Positions 7,753-16,485 are shown, counted from the stretch's first letter. The stretch is DNA of 64,000 nucleotides from Streptomyces longwoodensis (GCF_001514125.1 NZ_KQ948552.1:124001-188000), one strand, 5' to 3'. Made by a program: numbers and translations. Notes: generated by a model from the sequence alone, not told the origin.

Positions 7753-8757
7753 ATGGACAACAGCGTCACGAACAGCAACGGCACGGACGACGGCCGCACC
7801 CCCCAGCACCGGATCGGTTCCGGGTTCGGCGCCACCAGCACCGCCGACGACGTCCTGCGGGGCGTCGACCTCACCGGGAAGCTGGCGGTCGTCACCGGCG
7901 GCTACTCCGGCCTCGGCCTGGAGACCACCCGCGCGCTCGCCGGGGCCGGCGCCCACGTCGTCGTCCCGGCCCGCCGGCCGGACGCCGCCCGGGAGGGCCT
8001 CGCGGACCTCGGCGGCGCCGTCGAGGTGGACGAGCTGGACCTCGGCGACCTGACGAGCGTGCGGGGCTTCGCCGAGCGGTTCCTGGCCGGCGGCCGGACC
8101 GTGGACGTCGTCATCGACAGCGCCGCGATCATGGCGTGCCCCGAGACCCGGGTCGGACCGGGCTGGGAGGCGCAGTTCGCGACCAACCACCTGGGGCACT
8201 TCGCCCTGGTCAACCTCCTGTGGCCCGCCCTCGAACCGGGCGGCGCCCGCGTCGTGTCGGTCTCCTCGCGCGCCCACCACTTCTGCGGCATCCGCTGGGA
8301 CGACGTGCACTGGCGGCACGGCTACGACAAGTGGGGGGCGTACGGCCAGGCCAAGACGGCCAACGCGCTCTTCGCGCTGCACCTGGACCGGCTGGGCCGG
8401 GACCGGGGCGTCCGGGCGTTCTCGCTGCACCCGGGCGGCATCCTCACCCCGCTGCAGCGGCACCTGCCGAAGCAGGAGATGGTGGACCGGGGCTGGATCG
8501 ACGAGGACGGCACCCCGCTGAACCCGCAGGGCTTCAAGACCCCGGAGCAGGGCGCGGCGACCCAGGTGTGGGCGGCGACCTCCCCGCGGCTGGACGGGAT
8601 GGGCGGGGTCTACCTGGAGGACTGCGACGTGGCCGAGCCGGCCGTCGAGGGCGACTCGAGCGGCGGGGTGCGGGACTGGGCGACCGACCCGGAGCAGGCG
8701 GCCCGGCTGTGGGCACTGTCGGCTGAACTGACGGGGGTGGACGCGTTCGCCGCGTAG
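7753..8757 (+). CDS. SDR-family oxidoreductase
   Basis: A 334-residue short-chain dehydrogenase/reductase, close to the retinol-dehydrogenase/WW-oxidoreductase-like branch. The cofactor motif TGGYSGLGLETTRAL is at about residues 54-68, NNAG is replaced by DSAAIMA, and the catalytic Ser/Tyr/Lys lie in VSVSSRAHHF and YGQAKTAN. The C-terminal part has LHPGGILTPLQRHL, typical of the family. It probably oxidises or reduces a carbonyl/alcohol with NAD(P)(H); the substrate is not evident. The ATG at 7753 lies immediately downstream of a MerR-type promoter and lacks a ribosome site. No MerR regulator is encoded within the window, so control would be in trans. Confidence 0.9.
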   Translation: MDNSVTNSNGTDDGRTPQHRIGSGFGATSTADDVLRGVDLTGKLAVVTGGYSGLGLETTRALAGAGAHVVVPARRPDAAREGLADLGGAVEVDELDLGDLTSVRGFAERFLAGGRTVDVVIDSAAIMACPETRVGPGWEAQFATNHLGHFALVNLLWPALEPGGARVVSVSSRAHHFCGIRWDDVHWRHGYDKWGAYGQAKTANALFALHLDRLGRDRGVRAFSLHPGGILTPLQRHLPKQEMVDRGWIDEDGTPLNPQGFKTPEQGAATQVWAATSPRLDGMGGVYLEDCDVAEPAVEGDSSGGVRDWATDPEQAARLWALSAELTGVDAFAA

Positions 8758-8947
8758 CGGTGGGGCCGGGTGGCCGTGTGCCGGGTGGCCGTGTGGGCGA
8801 GTGCCACTTGGGCTATTGCCGCGTGGGCGACCGCCTCCGGTCCCGTCCGGTGCGTGCGGTGACCGGCGGCCGGGGTACTCGGTCGGCTCCGCAGGGGCGG
8901 CGCGGGGGGCGACCCCGGTCGCCGGGGAGCAACGGGAGGAGACCGAC

Positions 8948-9964
8948 GTGAGCGGCAAGGTGGTCGTCACGGGTGCCACCGGCAACGTGGGCACGAGTGT
9001 GGTGCGCCTGCTGTCGGAGGACCCGGACGTGGAGTCGGTGCTGGGACTGGCGCGGCGGATGCCCGACTGGTCGCCCGCGAAGACCGACTGGGCGACGGTG
9101 GACCTGTCGTCCGAGCAGGCCCAGCTGGCGGGCCTGCTGGCGGGCGCCGACGCGGTCGTGCACCTGGCGTGGGCGTTCCAGCCGACGCACGACCCGGCGG
9201 CGACTTGGCGCACCAACGTGCTCGGCAGCATGCGGCTGTTCGAGGCGGTCGCGGCGGCCGGCGTGCCGGTGCTCGTGCACGCCTCGTCGGTCGGCGCGTA
9301 CTCGCCGGGGCCGAAGGACCACGCAGTGGACGAGTCGTGGCCGACGCACGGCTGGCCGGACGCCGCGTACTGCCGGGAGAAGGCGTACCTGGAGCGGGCG
9401 CTGGACACCTTCGAGCGGGAGCACCCCGAGGTGCGGGTGGTGCGGATGCGGCCGGCGTTCCTGTTCAAGCGGGAGTCGGCCAGCGAGCAGCGGCGGATCT
9501 TCGGCGGCCGCTTCCTGCCGGGCCAGCTGGCCCGCCCCGAGCTGCTGCCCTTCCTGCCCGACGTCCCGGGCCTGCGGGTGCAGGCGCTGCACACCGACGA
9601 CGCGGCCGAGGCGTACCGGCTGGCCGTGCACACGGACGTGCGCGGCCCGTTCAACCTGGCGGCCGACCCGCCGGTGGACGCCCGGCTCCTCGGCGAGCTG
9701 CTGGACGCCCGCCCGGTCCGCCTGCCCCGCAGCGCGGCCCGCTCGGCGATCGCCGCCGCCTGGGGCCTGCACCTGCTCCCCGCCTCCCCGCACCTCTTCG
9801 ACGCGGTCCTGCGCCTGCCCCTGATGGACTGCACCCGCGCCCGCGTCGACCTGGGCTGGAGCCCCCAGCACGAGGCGACGGACGTCCTCAAGGAATTCCT
9901 GGACGGCTTCCGCACGGGGGCGGGGGCGGAGACGGCTCCTCTGCGGGGGCGCAAGGTGGGCTAG
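8948..9964 (+). CDS. NAD-dependent epimerase/dehydratase-family protein
   Basis: A 338-residue extended-SDR protein. It starts with VVVTGATGNVGTSVVRLLS (residues 5-23), followed by the AVVHLAWAF strand, SSVGAYSPG and the YCREKAYLE tyrosine-lysine pair (the usual YxxxK). The C-terminus includes TDDAAEAYRLAV and a helix-rich tail found in nucleoside-diphosphate-sugar epimerase-like proteins. Its natural substrate is unknown. The GTG at 8948 follows GGGAGGAGACC, a strong ribosome site, and is preferred over upstream starts. It is 190 bases after the preceding SDR gene, in a region with short GTGGCCGTGTG repeats; the two may form a unit. A large hairpin terminates it. Confidence 0.85.
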   Translation: MSGKVVVTGATGNVGTSVVRLLSEDPDVESVLGLARRMPDWSPAKTDWATVDLSSEQAQLAGLLAGADAVVHLAWAFQPTHDPAATWRTNVLGSMRLFEAVAAAGVPVLVHASSVGAYSPGPKDHAVDESWPTHGWPDAAYCREKAYLERALDTFEREHPEVRVVRMRPAFLFKRESASEQRRIFGGRFLPGQLARPELLPFLPDVPGLRVQALHTDDAAEAYRLAVHTDVRGPFNLAADPPVDARLLGELLDARPVRLPRSAARSAIAAAWGLHLLPASPHLFDAVLRLPLMDCTRARVDLGWSPQHEATDVLKEFLDGFRTGAGAETAPLRGRKVG

Positions 9965-9998
9965 GCCAGGGTCTGCGACGCATCCCGTCGCAGCCGGA

Positions 9999-10044
9999 CG
10001 CGCCGCTGCCGGTGGCTTCTTCCACAGCCACCGGCAGCGGCGCG
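9999..10044. terminator. Strong bidirectional terminator
   Basis: A perfect 19-base stem (9999-10017 with 10026-10044) closes an eight-base loop. It lies 35 bases after the epimerase stop and 56 before the stop of the convergent small gene, so it can serve both strands. Confidence 0.85.
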
Positions 10045-10099
10045 TTCGCCGTGTTCTCCCGGAGCGCTCAGCGCGTCCGGGGTCCTCCCGGTCGGTTCC

Positions 10100-10384
10100 T
10101 CAGTCGGCGGGCTCGTCCGGCGTCGGGTGCTCCTCGTGGACGGTGGCCGACTGCGGGGCGCCCCGGCGGCCGGTGCCGGCCTCGTCGGTGTCGGGGACCG
10201 CGGTGTCGGCGCCGGTCTCGTCGTCGTCGGTCGGCTGTCCCGAGGTGGTGCGCTCGGCCTGCTCCTGGGCGCGGGCGGGGCTGCCCTCCCAGGGGTCCTC
10301 GCGCGCGTCCGCCTGCTGGTCGGGCAGGTCGCGCGGCACCGGGGTGCCGTTCTCACCAGGACCTTCGAGGCGGTGGTCGACCAC
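10100..10384 (-). CDS. Small acidic, probably disordered hypothetical protein
   Basis: A 94-residue product with GTG start at 10384 preceded by GAAGGGAG on the minus strand. It is rich in Asp, Glu, Pro, Thr and Gln (for example PTDDDETGADTAVPDTDEAG), with no hydrophobic segment or cysteines, and ends HPTPDEPAD. The composition suggests an intrinsically disordered protein; similar small acidic proteins are common in streptomycetes and have no known role. It is 149 bases downstream of the ROK regulator stop on the same strand and has its own ribosome site. I recognise no family. Confidence 0.6.
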   Translation of the reverse strand: MVDHRLEGPGENGTPVPRDLPDQQADAREDPWEGSPARAQEQAERTTSGQPTDDDETGADTAVPDTDEAGTGRRGAPQSATVHEEHPTPDEPAD

Positions 10385-10533
10385 GGCCGGCTCCCTTCGC
10401 GTCGTCCGCACACCGTGCGCGGCACGGCGACCCGAGGCGGAGATCGCCCGGGCGCGACGCGAGTACCGCACGGTCGCGGCCCGAAACCCCCAGTGGGGCC
10501 CGGTGACCGGCGGGGCCCCGTACGCGCCCCCGC

Positions 10534-11823
10534 TCAGTGCGTGGCCCGCTCCTCCAGTACCGTCCGCCAGACCGGGGTCGGGCCCGTGGGGACCGGGTCC
10601 GGGCGGCGGCCGCCGCGGGCGAAGAAGTCGGCGAGCGGGAGGATCGCGGCGCCGACCGTGACGGCGTCGGGTCCGAGCCGGCCGAGGTCGACGGTGACCT
10701 TCTCCGCCGGGTGGCGCAGCGCGTACGACCGCGCGTGCCGGCGTACGGCGGGCAGGAAGCGGGTGCCCAGCTGGAGGCCCGCCCAGCCGCCGATGAGGAT
10801 GCGTTCGGGCTGGAAGAGGTTGATCAGGTCGGACAGGCCCGCGCCCAGGTACTCGGCGGTCTCCTCCAGGACGGCGAGGGCCACCGGGTCGGGCGCGCCG
10901 CCGTCGGCCGGGTAGGCGGCGGCGAGCATCGCGGTCAGCGCGGTCTCCTCGTCGGTGTCGCGCGGCGGGCGTCCGCCCTCCTCGCGCCAGCGGTCCAGCA
11001 GCGCCTCGGCACCCGCGTACGCCTCCAGGCAGCCGAGCGCGCCGCACCGGCAGCGCCGGCCCCGGACGCGGACGGTGAGGTGGCCCCACTCGACGGCCCG
11101 GCCGTGCTCCACCTCGGGGGTGACCAGGCAGGCGCCGACACCGGAGCCGAACAGCACGACCACCGCGTTGCGGGCGCCGCGGCCGCCGCCGAACCACATC
11201 TCGGCCTGGCCGAGCGTCTTGGCGCCGTTGTCGATGAAGTACGGCACGGTGCCCGGCAGCTCGGACCCCTCGCGCAGCAGCGCCTCCAGCGGGACGGCGT
11301 CCCAGCCGATGGTCTGGCCGTGCACGACCGCGCCACGCTCGGCGGTGCGCTCGACGATGCCGGGGACGCCGATGCCGACGCCCAGCAGCCGCTCGGGGGC
11401 CACGCCGGCGACGGCCAGCACCTCGGCGATGCCGCCGCGGATGTGGCCGACGATGCCCTCGACCTCGTAGCGGCGCTGTTCCAGCGGGCGCTCGGCGCGC
11501 GCCAGTTCGGTCAGGGTGAGGTCGAACAGTTCGATCCTGACCCGGGTCTCGCCGACGTCCACGCCGATCAGGTGTCCGCTGCCGGGGGCGACGCGCAGGA
11601 GCGTGCGGGGCCGGCCGCCGTCGGAGTCGACGCTGCCGGCCTCCTCCACCAGCCCGTCCCCGACCAGGTCGGCGACCACATTGCTGATGGAGCCCGAGCT
11701 CAGGCCGGTGGCCGGGCCCAGCTCGAAGCGACTGAGGGGGCCGTCGAAGTAGAGCCGTTGGAGGACGGCTGTGCGGTTGGCCCGCCTGAGATCGCGTACC
11801 GTACGCCCGTTCCGCCCCGTCAT
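10534..11823 (-). CDS. ROK-family transcriptional regulator
   Basis: A 429-residue ROK repressor. It has an N-terminal winged helix (residues about 12-75, SRFELGPATGLSSGSISNVVADLV), then a sugar-kinase-like ASKHA fold with the ATP-binding GVDVGETRVRIELFDL, the GIGVPGIVE region, and the ROK zinc cluster CRCGALGCLEAYAG near residue 275. FINLFQPE-like DLINLFQPERILIGG is the usual C-terminal motif. Such proteins repress sugar-utilisation genes and respond to sugars. No sugar operon adjoins, so the target may be remote or the divergent FBP gene. A 27-base palindrome lies 72 bases upstream of its start and probably mediates autoregulation. ATG 11823 follows GGAAGGGAGCC. Confidence 0.92.
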   Translation of the reverse strand: MTGRNGRTVRDLRRANRTAVLQRLYFDGPLSRFELGPATGLSSGSISNVVADLVGDGLVEEAGSVDSDGGRPRTLLRVAPGSGHLIGVDVGETRVRIELFDLTLTELARAERPLEQRRYEVEGIVGHIRGGIAEVLAVAGVAPERLLGVGIGVPGIVERTAERGAVVHGQTIGWDAVPLEALLREGSELPGTVPYFIDNGAKTLGQAEMWFGGGRGARNAVVVLFGSGVGACLVTPEVEHGRAVEWGHLTVRVRGRRCRCGALGCLEAYAGAEALLDRWREEGGRPPRDTDEETALTAMLAAAYPADGGAPDPVALAVLEETAEYLGAGLSDLINLFQPERILIGGWAGLQLGTRFLPAVRRHARSYALRHPAEKVTVDLGRLGPDAVTVGAAILPLADFFARGGRRPDPVPTGPTPVWRTVLEERATH

Positions 11824-11894
11824 GTGGCTCCCTTCCGCACCCGCCCGACCTGCAACATACCGCCCCGGAGGCGATCCGCGCGACTTTCTTCCAA

Positions 11895-11921
11895 CCCTTA
11901 GTTCACGATGTGAGCTAAGGG
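11895..11921. promoter_or_regulatory. Palindromic operator upstream of ROK regulator
   Basis: CCCTTAGTTCAC (11895-11906) and GTGAGCTAAGGG (11910-11921) are inverted copies with one mismatch around GAT. The TTAGTT...TAA layout is like known XylR/ROK operators. The site lies between the ROK gene and the divergent FBP gene, so autoregulation is the simplest reading. Confidence 0.65.
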
Positions 11922-12027
11922 GATGGGGCGGAAGGGCCAGTTCACCGCCGTGATCGAGGGAGGGCGAGGCCGGCCGCGGACGGAAATTCGGTGGCCCCAC
12001 GGGCCCCCGATCCCTAGCCTGGAGCCC

Positions 12028-12048
12028 AAACCTAGACCCCCTAGGTTT
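12028..12048. promoter_or_regulatory. Inverted repeat in FBP gene leader
   Basis: AAACCTAG (12028-12035) and CTAGGTTT (12041-12048) are perfect inverted copies with spacer ACCCC, 40 bases before the GTG start. This AT-richer island may be an operator or an mRNA hairpin. No regulator can be assigned. Confidence 0.45.
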
Positions 12049-12087
12049 CTCACGACGAGCACCGAACGACTACCCCGGAGGCCCCCC

Positions 12088-12582
12088 GTGCGCCCGCTCA
12101 CCGAGCAGGAGATCCGCGACTCCTTCATCAACTGTTCCAAGGGGGAGGCCAAGCGCCTCGCGGTGCCGCGCGATCTGGACGAGCGCCCCTGGGACGACCT
12201 GGACTTCCTCGGCTGGCGTGACCCGGGCGCGCCCGACCGCAGTTACCTGGTGACCGAGCGGCAGGGCCGGCGCGTCGGCGTGACCCTGCGCTTCCCCGCC
12301 TCGCAGCGCGGCTTCCTGCACCGCAGCATGTGCTCGCTGTGCCTGACCACGCACCCGGGCGGCGGCGTGTCGCTGATGACCGCCCGCAAGGCCGGCGCGG
12401 CGGGCCGCGAGGGCAACTCCGTCGGGCTGTACATGTGCACGGACCTGGCCTGTTCGCTCTACGTGCGCGGCAAGAAGGTCCCGGAGAGCGGCGGGCGCTT
12501 CGAGGAGAGCCTCACCCTGGAGGAGCAGATCGCCCGCACCACGGGCAACCTGGCGGCCTTCGTCGAGAAGTTGTACGCCTGA
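12088..12582 (+). CDS. FBP-domain (treble-clef zinc finger) protein
   Basis: A 164-residue protein matching the FBP domain, the C-terminal treble-clef zinc-finger region shared with elongation factor G-binding proteins. The paired cysteines are in RSMCSLCLTTHPGG (about residues 76-89) and GLYMCTDLACSLYVRGK (about 112-128). Relatives such as staphylococcal Fbp/FusB bind EF-G and rescue it from fusidic acid, but stand-alone actinobacterial versions lack functional proof. The GTG at 12088 has a CGGAGG site. Divergent from the ROK regulator, and preceded by a perfect inverted repeat that might control it. Confidence 0.85.
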   Translation: MRPLTEQEIRDSFINCSKGEAKRLAVPRDLDERPWDDLDFLGWRDPGAPDRSYLVTERQGRRVGVTLRFPASQRGFLHRSMCSLCLTTHPGGGVSLMTARKAGAAGREGNSVGLYMCTDLACSLYVRGKKVPESGGRFEESLTLEEQIARTTGNLAAFVEKLYA

Positions 12583-12710
12583 ACCGGCCGGTCCGCGCCC
12601 TCCGGTGCACCCCGTCGTGGCCCGCGCCGGACGGCTCCGCCGCTGGTGCGGGCGGGTTCGAACCCCGTCGACACGTTCGAGCCACCGGATGAGCGGGAAC
12701 AGGCCAAGGG

Positions 12711-13958
12711 ATGTCCGATGCACGTGAGGAAGCCCCGCCGCTGGAGCGGCTGCTGAAACGGCGCCGGGACCCGGTGGTGGTCCAGGCCCTGCGGTCCGCC
12801 TTCGCGGCCACCGTCGCCTATGTCGTCGCCCTCCGGCTGAGTCCCGAGGCCGCCCCGCTGACCGCTCCCCTGACCGCCCTGCTGGTCGTCCAGGTCACCC
12901 TCTACGCCACGCTCACCAACGGCATCCGCCGGGTGAACGCGGTGGTGGCGGGTGTCCTCGTGGCGATCGCCTTCAGCCTGCTGGTGGGGCTCACCTGGTG
13001 GAGCCTCGCCCTGCTCATCGTGGCCGCGCTCGGCGTGGGCCACCTGGTCCGCGTCGACGAGTACGTGCCCGAGGTGGCGATCAGCGCGATGCTGGTCCTC
13101 GGGGTCACCGCGGTCGGCGACTACGCCTGGGCGCGGGTCGTGGAGACCCTGATCGGCGCGGTCGTGGGGCTGAGCTGCAACCTGCTGCTGCCGCCGCCCG
13201 TGTGGGTGGACGAGGCCGGTGAGTCGATCGAGGACCTGGCCCGGCGGGTGCGGCAGCTGATGCTGCGGATCGGCGAGCAGGCCGGGGGCCGTACGCCCCC
13301 CGAGGTGGCCGCCGCCCGGCTGCACGAGGCCCGCCGGCTCGACCACGACATCGCCGAGGTGGACGCGGCGCTGCGGCAGGCCGAGGACAGCCTGCGGCTC
13401 AATCCGCGCGTCCGGGAGGGCGTGCTGCACCGGGTGGTGCTGCGCACCGGCCTGGACACGCTGGAGATCTGCACGGTCGTGCTGCGGGTGCTGGCCCGTT
13501 CGCTCACCGACCTCGCCAAGGAGCGCGAGCCCGAGCCGCTGTTCCCGCGCGAGACCGGGGAGGTGGTGGAGGCGCTGCTGTCCGAGGTGGCCGACGCGGT
13601 GGTCAGCTTCGCGGTGCTGGTCACCACGCACGTCAGCCTGAACGCCGACGCGGCCGAGGCCCGGCTGGCCAACGAACTGCACCAGGCCGCCGCCACCCGC
13701 GACAAGCTGGCCCAGATGCTGCTCGAACGGCTCCAGCACGACGCCCGCCAGTGGCAGCTGCACGGCGCGGTGCTCACCGAGGTCAACCGGATCATCGACG
13801 AGCTCGACACCGAGCACCGCTCGCAGCGCCTGCTGGAGGAGCTGGACCGCTCCACCCGCGAGCAGCGCGAGCGCCTGCCGCGGCTGACCGCGCTGCGGGG
13901 GCGTCTTTCCGGCCGGCCCTGGCGGAACCGCCGGCGGTCGGCGCATCGTTCTAGGTGA
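12711..13958 (+). CDS. FUSC/ArAE-type aromatic acid exporter family protein
   Basis: A 415-residue membrane protein. The N-terminal half has about five to six closely packed hydrophobic segments (VVVQALRSAFAATVAYVVAL to LIGAVVGLSCNLLLPPPV), matching the aromatic acid exporter/FUSC family. The C-terminal half, from about residue 165, is a long charged alpha-helical cytoplasmic domain with heptad-like runs. Family members export aromatic carboxylic acids or fusaric acid in other bacteria; here that is only family inference. It has its own ATG and lies about 130 bases downstream of the FBP gene. No regulator of the LysR type, usual partner of the proteobacterial forms, is adjacent. Confidence 0.8.
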   Translation: MSDAREEAPPLERLLKRRRDPVVVQALRSAFAATVAYVVALRLSPEAAPLTAPLTALLVVQVTLYATLTNGIRRVNAVVAGVLVAIAFSLLVGLTWWSLALLIVAALGVGHLVRVDEYVPEVAISAMLVLGVTAVGDYAWARVVETLIGAVVGLSCNLLLPPPVWVDEAGESIEDLARRVRQLMLRIGEQAGGRTPPEVAAARLHEARRLDHDIAEVDAALRQAEDSLRLNPRVREGVLHRVVLRTGLDTLEICTVVLRVLARSLTDLAKEREPEPLFPRETGEVVEALLSEVADAVVSFAVLVTTHVSLNADAAEARLANELHQAAATRDKLAQMLLERLQHDARQWQLHGAVLTEVNRIIDELDTEHRSQRLLEELDRSTREQRERLPRLTALRGRLSGRPWRNRRRSAHRSR

Positions 13959-14036
13959 GGAGCCGTCCGGACGTCGCCGCCGGCGCGGACGGACACGCCA
14001 CGGCACGGGCCGTGCGGAACGACGAGGGGGACGCGG

Positions 14037-15104
14037 ATGACCGACAGCACCGTACGCATCGACGGGAACACGCTCCGGCTGCCGGGCGGGGTGGCGGTGC
14101 GGTTCGTGCGCACCCTGCGGCTGCCCGAGACGGGCACCCACCCGCTGCCCCCGGGCCTGGGCGAGTTCCCCGTCCGCCGCGTCACGGACTACCCCGACAC
14201 CGCGCCGGCCGACTGGCTCGCGCGCGGGGGCGTGATGCTGCCGGTGTACCTGCGCGAGGCGATGTGGCTCAGCTTCGCCGGGAGCACCGAGCCCGCCGCG
14301 CTCCAGGTCGGCGTCGGCAAGGTCTGCGCGGTCTCCGGCAAGCCCTGGAGCGACCGGCTCTCGCGCCGCCCCCAGAACTACGTGGTGCTCCCCCGCCAGC
14401 CGTGGCTGGACGGCATCAACTCCGGCAAGGGCACGGTGCGCCAGTTCGTGGCGGTGCCGCTCGGGCTGGGCGCGACGGTCGAGGGCCAGGTCACCGGCGA
14501 GGAGGTCTGGGGCGGCGTCCAGCTCCAGACGTTCCCGCTGAACGAGGTCCGGCTCGCGGAGTGGCGCGAGGCGCAGCGGCGGCTGGAGGAGCAGCGGCGC
14601 CGGTCGGCCTCGCGGTTCACCGGGTACGGCGCCCCGCCGGTCACCGGCGCGATGCCCGCGCCGATGGCCGCCCCTGGGGCTGCTCCCATGGCCGCGCCCG
14701 GGGCGGCGGGGGCCGCGCCCCGGGCCGCCGCGGCGATGGGGCTCGGCGTGGGCGGTTCGATGCGGCAGGAGGTCTACCAGGACGAGCGGTCGCCGGCGGA
14801 CTGGGCGGCACGGCCCGCCGGGCGGGTCTTCGTGCACCTGGTGACGCCGCCGGAGTGGCGCCGCATCACCGGCGAGGCACCGCCGCCCTCCCCCGTCGAC
14901 CGCGCGGCGTACACCCGGGCGGGCCTGCCCTGGTTCGACTACTACGACGAGGACGGCCGGGACCTCGACCCCACCGACACCCTGGGCACGGTCAAGCCGG
15001 TCGGCGACTGGCTGGGCGACGACCTCGACCCCTGGGCGCCGCCCGCGCCGCACCAGGTGAAGCCGATCCCGCCGGGCCGGCCGGTGACGGACGGGGACTG
15101 GTAG
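14037..15104 (+). CDS. Conserved hypothetical protein with Ala/Pro/Gly/Met-rich insert
   Basis: A 355-residue cytoplasmic-looking protein with no signal peptide or membrane segment. Residues 1-190 form a folded part (VMLPVYLREAMWLSFAG; GVGKVCAVSGKPW; QNYVVLPRQPWLDGINSGKG, reminiscent of a conserved streptomycete hypothetical family). Residues about 200-240 are low complexity (repeated MAAPGAAP). The rest has FVHLVTPPEWRRITGEAPP and ends in a tryptophan-rich DDLDPWAPP region. I cannot name a function. ATG 14037 follows GAGGGGGACGCGG. It stands 78 bases after the exporter gene, so co-transcription is possible. Confidence 0.75.
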   Translation: MTDSTVRIDGNTLRLPGGVAVRFVRTLRLPETGTHPLPPGLGEFPVRRVTDYPDTAPADWLARGGVMLPVYLREAMWLSFAGSTEPAALQVGVGKVCAVSGKPWSDRLSRRPQNYVVLPRQPWLDGINSGKGTVRQFVAVPLGLGATVEGQVTGEEVWGGVQLQTFPLNEVRLAEWREAQRRLEEQRRRSASRFTGYGAPPVTGAMPAPMAAPGAAPMAAPGAAGAAPRAAAAMGLGVGGSMRQEVYQDERSPADWAARPAGRVFVHLVTPPEWRRITGEAPPPSPVDRAAYTRAGLPWFDYYDEDGRDLDPTDTLGTVKPVGDWLGDDLDPWAPPAPHQVKPIPPGRPVTDGDW

Positions 15105-15210
15105 CGCCCGGCGCGCCCGGGGGTTCGTGCGGCGTGCTTTTGCCTCCGGCGCGCCGTCCGCGTCAAGGTGGTCGTCACACGAGCGACCGGCGACGACGCG
15201 AGGTGCGGGC

Positions 15211-16485
15211 ATGACGGGTGGGACGGACGCGGTACGCGCGCGGTGGAGCAGGCGCCGCTTCGTCGGGGCGCTCGGCGCCGCGACGGCGGGCGGCGCGCTG
15301 GCCGGCTGCGGCGACGGCTCGTCCGGGGCGGCGGCACCGCCCGCGTCGGCGCCGGGATCCGCGTCCGGCTCCCCGGCGCCGTCCGCCGGCCGGGACGGCT
15401 CCGCCGGGTCCGCGCCCGCCGCCTCGCCCACCGCGTCGTCGGGGGCCGCCGCGCGGCCGCTCTTCATCGGCACCTACACCTCCGCCGAGGGCGGTGGCCG
15501 GGGCATCGGCCTGGCCGCCTACGACCCCGGGTCGGGGCGGATCACCGGCACCGGGACGCTCACCGGCATCCCCGACCCGTCGTACCTGGCCGTGCACCCC
15601 GACGGGCGGACGCTGTACGCGGTGAACGAGCGCGAGCGCGGTGCGGTGACCGCCGTACGGATCGGGGACCGGAAGGTCCTCGGCAGCCGCCCGACCGGCG
15701 GTGCGCAGCCGTGCCACCTGTCGGTGCACCCGAGCGGCCGCTGGCTGCTGAGCGCGGACTACGGATCGGGCACGGTGGCCGTGCACCGCGTCGAGGCCTC
15801 CGGCGCGCTGGGCGGGCGCACCGCGCTGGTCCGGCACACGCGGCCCGCTCCCGGGCCGGGGCAGCAGGGGCCGCACGCGCACCAGGTCGTCACCGCGCCG
15901 GACGGCGGGCACGTCCTCGCCGTGGACCTCGGCACGGACACCGTCTACAGCTACCGCCTGGACGACGCGGCCGGCACGCTCACGGAGGTCGCGCAGGCGC
16001 ACACCCGGCCGGGTGCGGGGCCGCGGCACCTGACGTTCCACCCGGGCGGCCGGTACGCGTACCTGGCCGACGAACTCGACGACACGGTCGCGGTCTGCGC
16101 CTACGACCCGGGGACGGGCCGGCTGACGATCGGCGCCCCGCAGTCGACCGGGTCGGGCAAGAAGGGGGCGGGCACCAACTACCCGGCGCAGTTCGTGGTG
16201 TCGCCGGACGGCGCCCACGCCTTCCTCGCCAACCGGGGGGCGAACACCCTCGCCCGGTACGCGGTGGAGGCGGACGGGGCCCGGCTGCGGCTGCTCGGGA
16301 CGGTGCCGGTGGCCGGGGACTTCCCGCGGCAGCTCGCGCTGGCACCCGGCGGGCGGCTGCTGTTCGCGGCGAACCAGCGCAGCGGCAGTGTCAGCGTCTT
16401 CCACGTGGACCCGGCGGACGGTGGACTGCGGCTCGCGGGCGAGCCGTTCCCGTCACCGGTCGCGGTCTGTGCGCTGCCGCTGTAG
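15211..16485 (+). CDS. Tat-exported lactonase-family lipoprotein
   Basis: A 424-residue protein with a twin-arginine signal (WSRRRFVGALGAATAGGAL) ending in a lipobox LAGC near residue 32, a Ser/Ala/Pro-rich linker of about 55 residues, then a seven-bladed beta-propeller of the 6-phosphogluconolactonase (Pgl/YkgB) family. Characteristic blade sequences are PSYLAVHPDGRTLYAVNE, QPCHLSVHPSGRWLLSADY, GPRHLTFHPGGRYAYLADE and FPRQLALAPGGRLLFAANQ. A cell-surface location argues against the cytoplasmic pentose phosphate role, so the lactone substrate is unclear. The ATG at 15211 gives the complete Tat signal; the upstream in-frame codons do not. The 3' end overlaps the convergent DUF2470 gene by 33 bases. 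Confidence 0.88.
   Translation: MTGGTDAVRARWSRRRFVGALGAATAGGALAGCGDGSSGAAAPPASAPGSASGSPAPSAGRDGSAGSAPAASPTASSGAAARPLFIGTYTSAEGGGRGIGLAAYDPGSGRITGTGTLTGIPDPSYLAVHPDGRTLYAVNERERGAVTAVRIGDRKVLGSRPTGGAQPCHLSVHPSGRWLLSADYGSGTVAVHRVEASGALGGRTALVRHTRPAPGPGQQGPHAHQVVTAPDGGHVLAVDLGTDTVYSYRLDDAAGTLTEVAQAHTRPGAGPRHLTFHPGGRYAYLADELDDTVAVCAYDPGTGRLTIGAPQSTGSGKKGAGTNYPAQFVVSPDGAHAFLANRGANTLARYAVEADGARLRLLGTVPVAGDFPRQLALAPGGRLLFAANQRSGSVSVFHVDPADGGLRLAGEPFPSPVAVCALPL

Noticed and set aside
12654..12665. GGGTTCGAACCC, like a tRNA T-arm
   Set aside because: No acceptor stem, D-arm or anticodon arm can be formed upstream; it is a simple palindrome between two genes.
12459..15473. 1004-codon open frame on the minus strand
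   Set aside because: It lies opposite three well-supported plus-strand genes, has His/Arg/Gly/Pro-rich composition typical of GC-rich antisense frames, and shows no domain.
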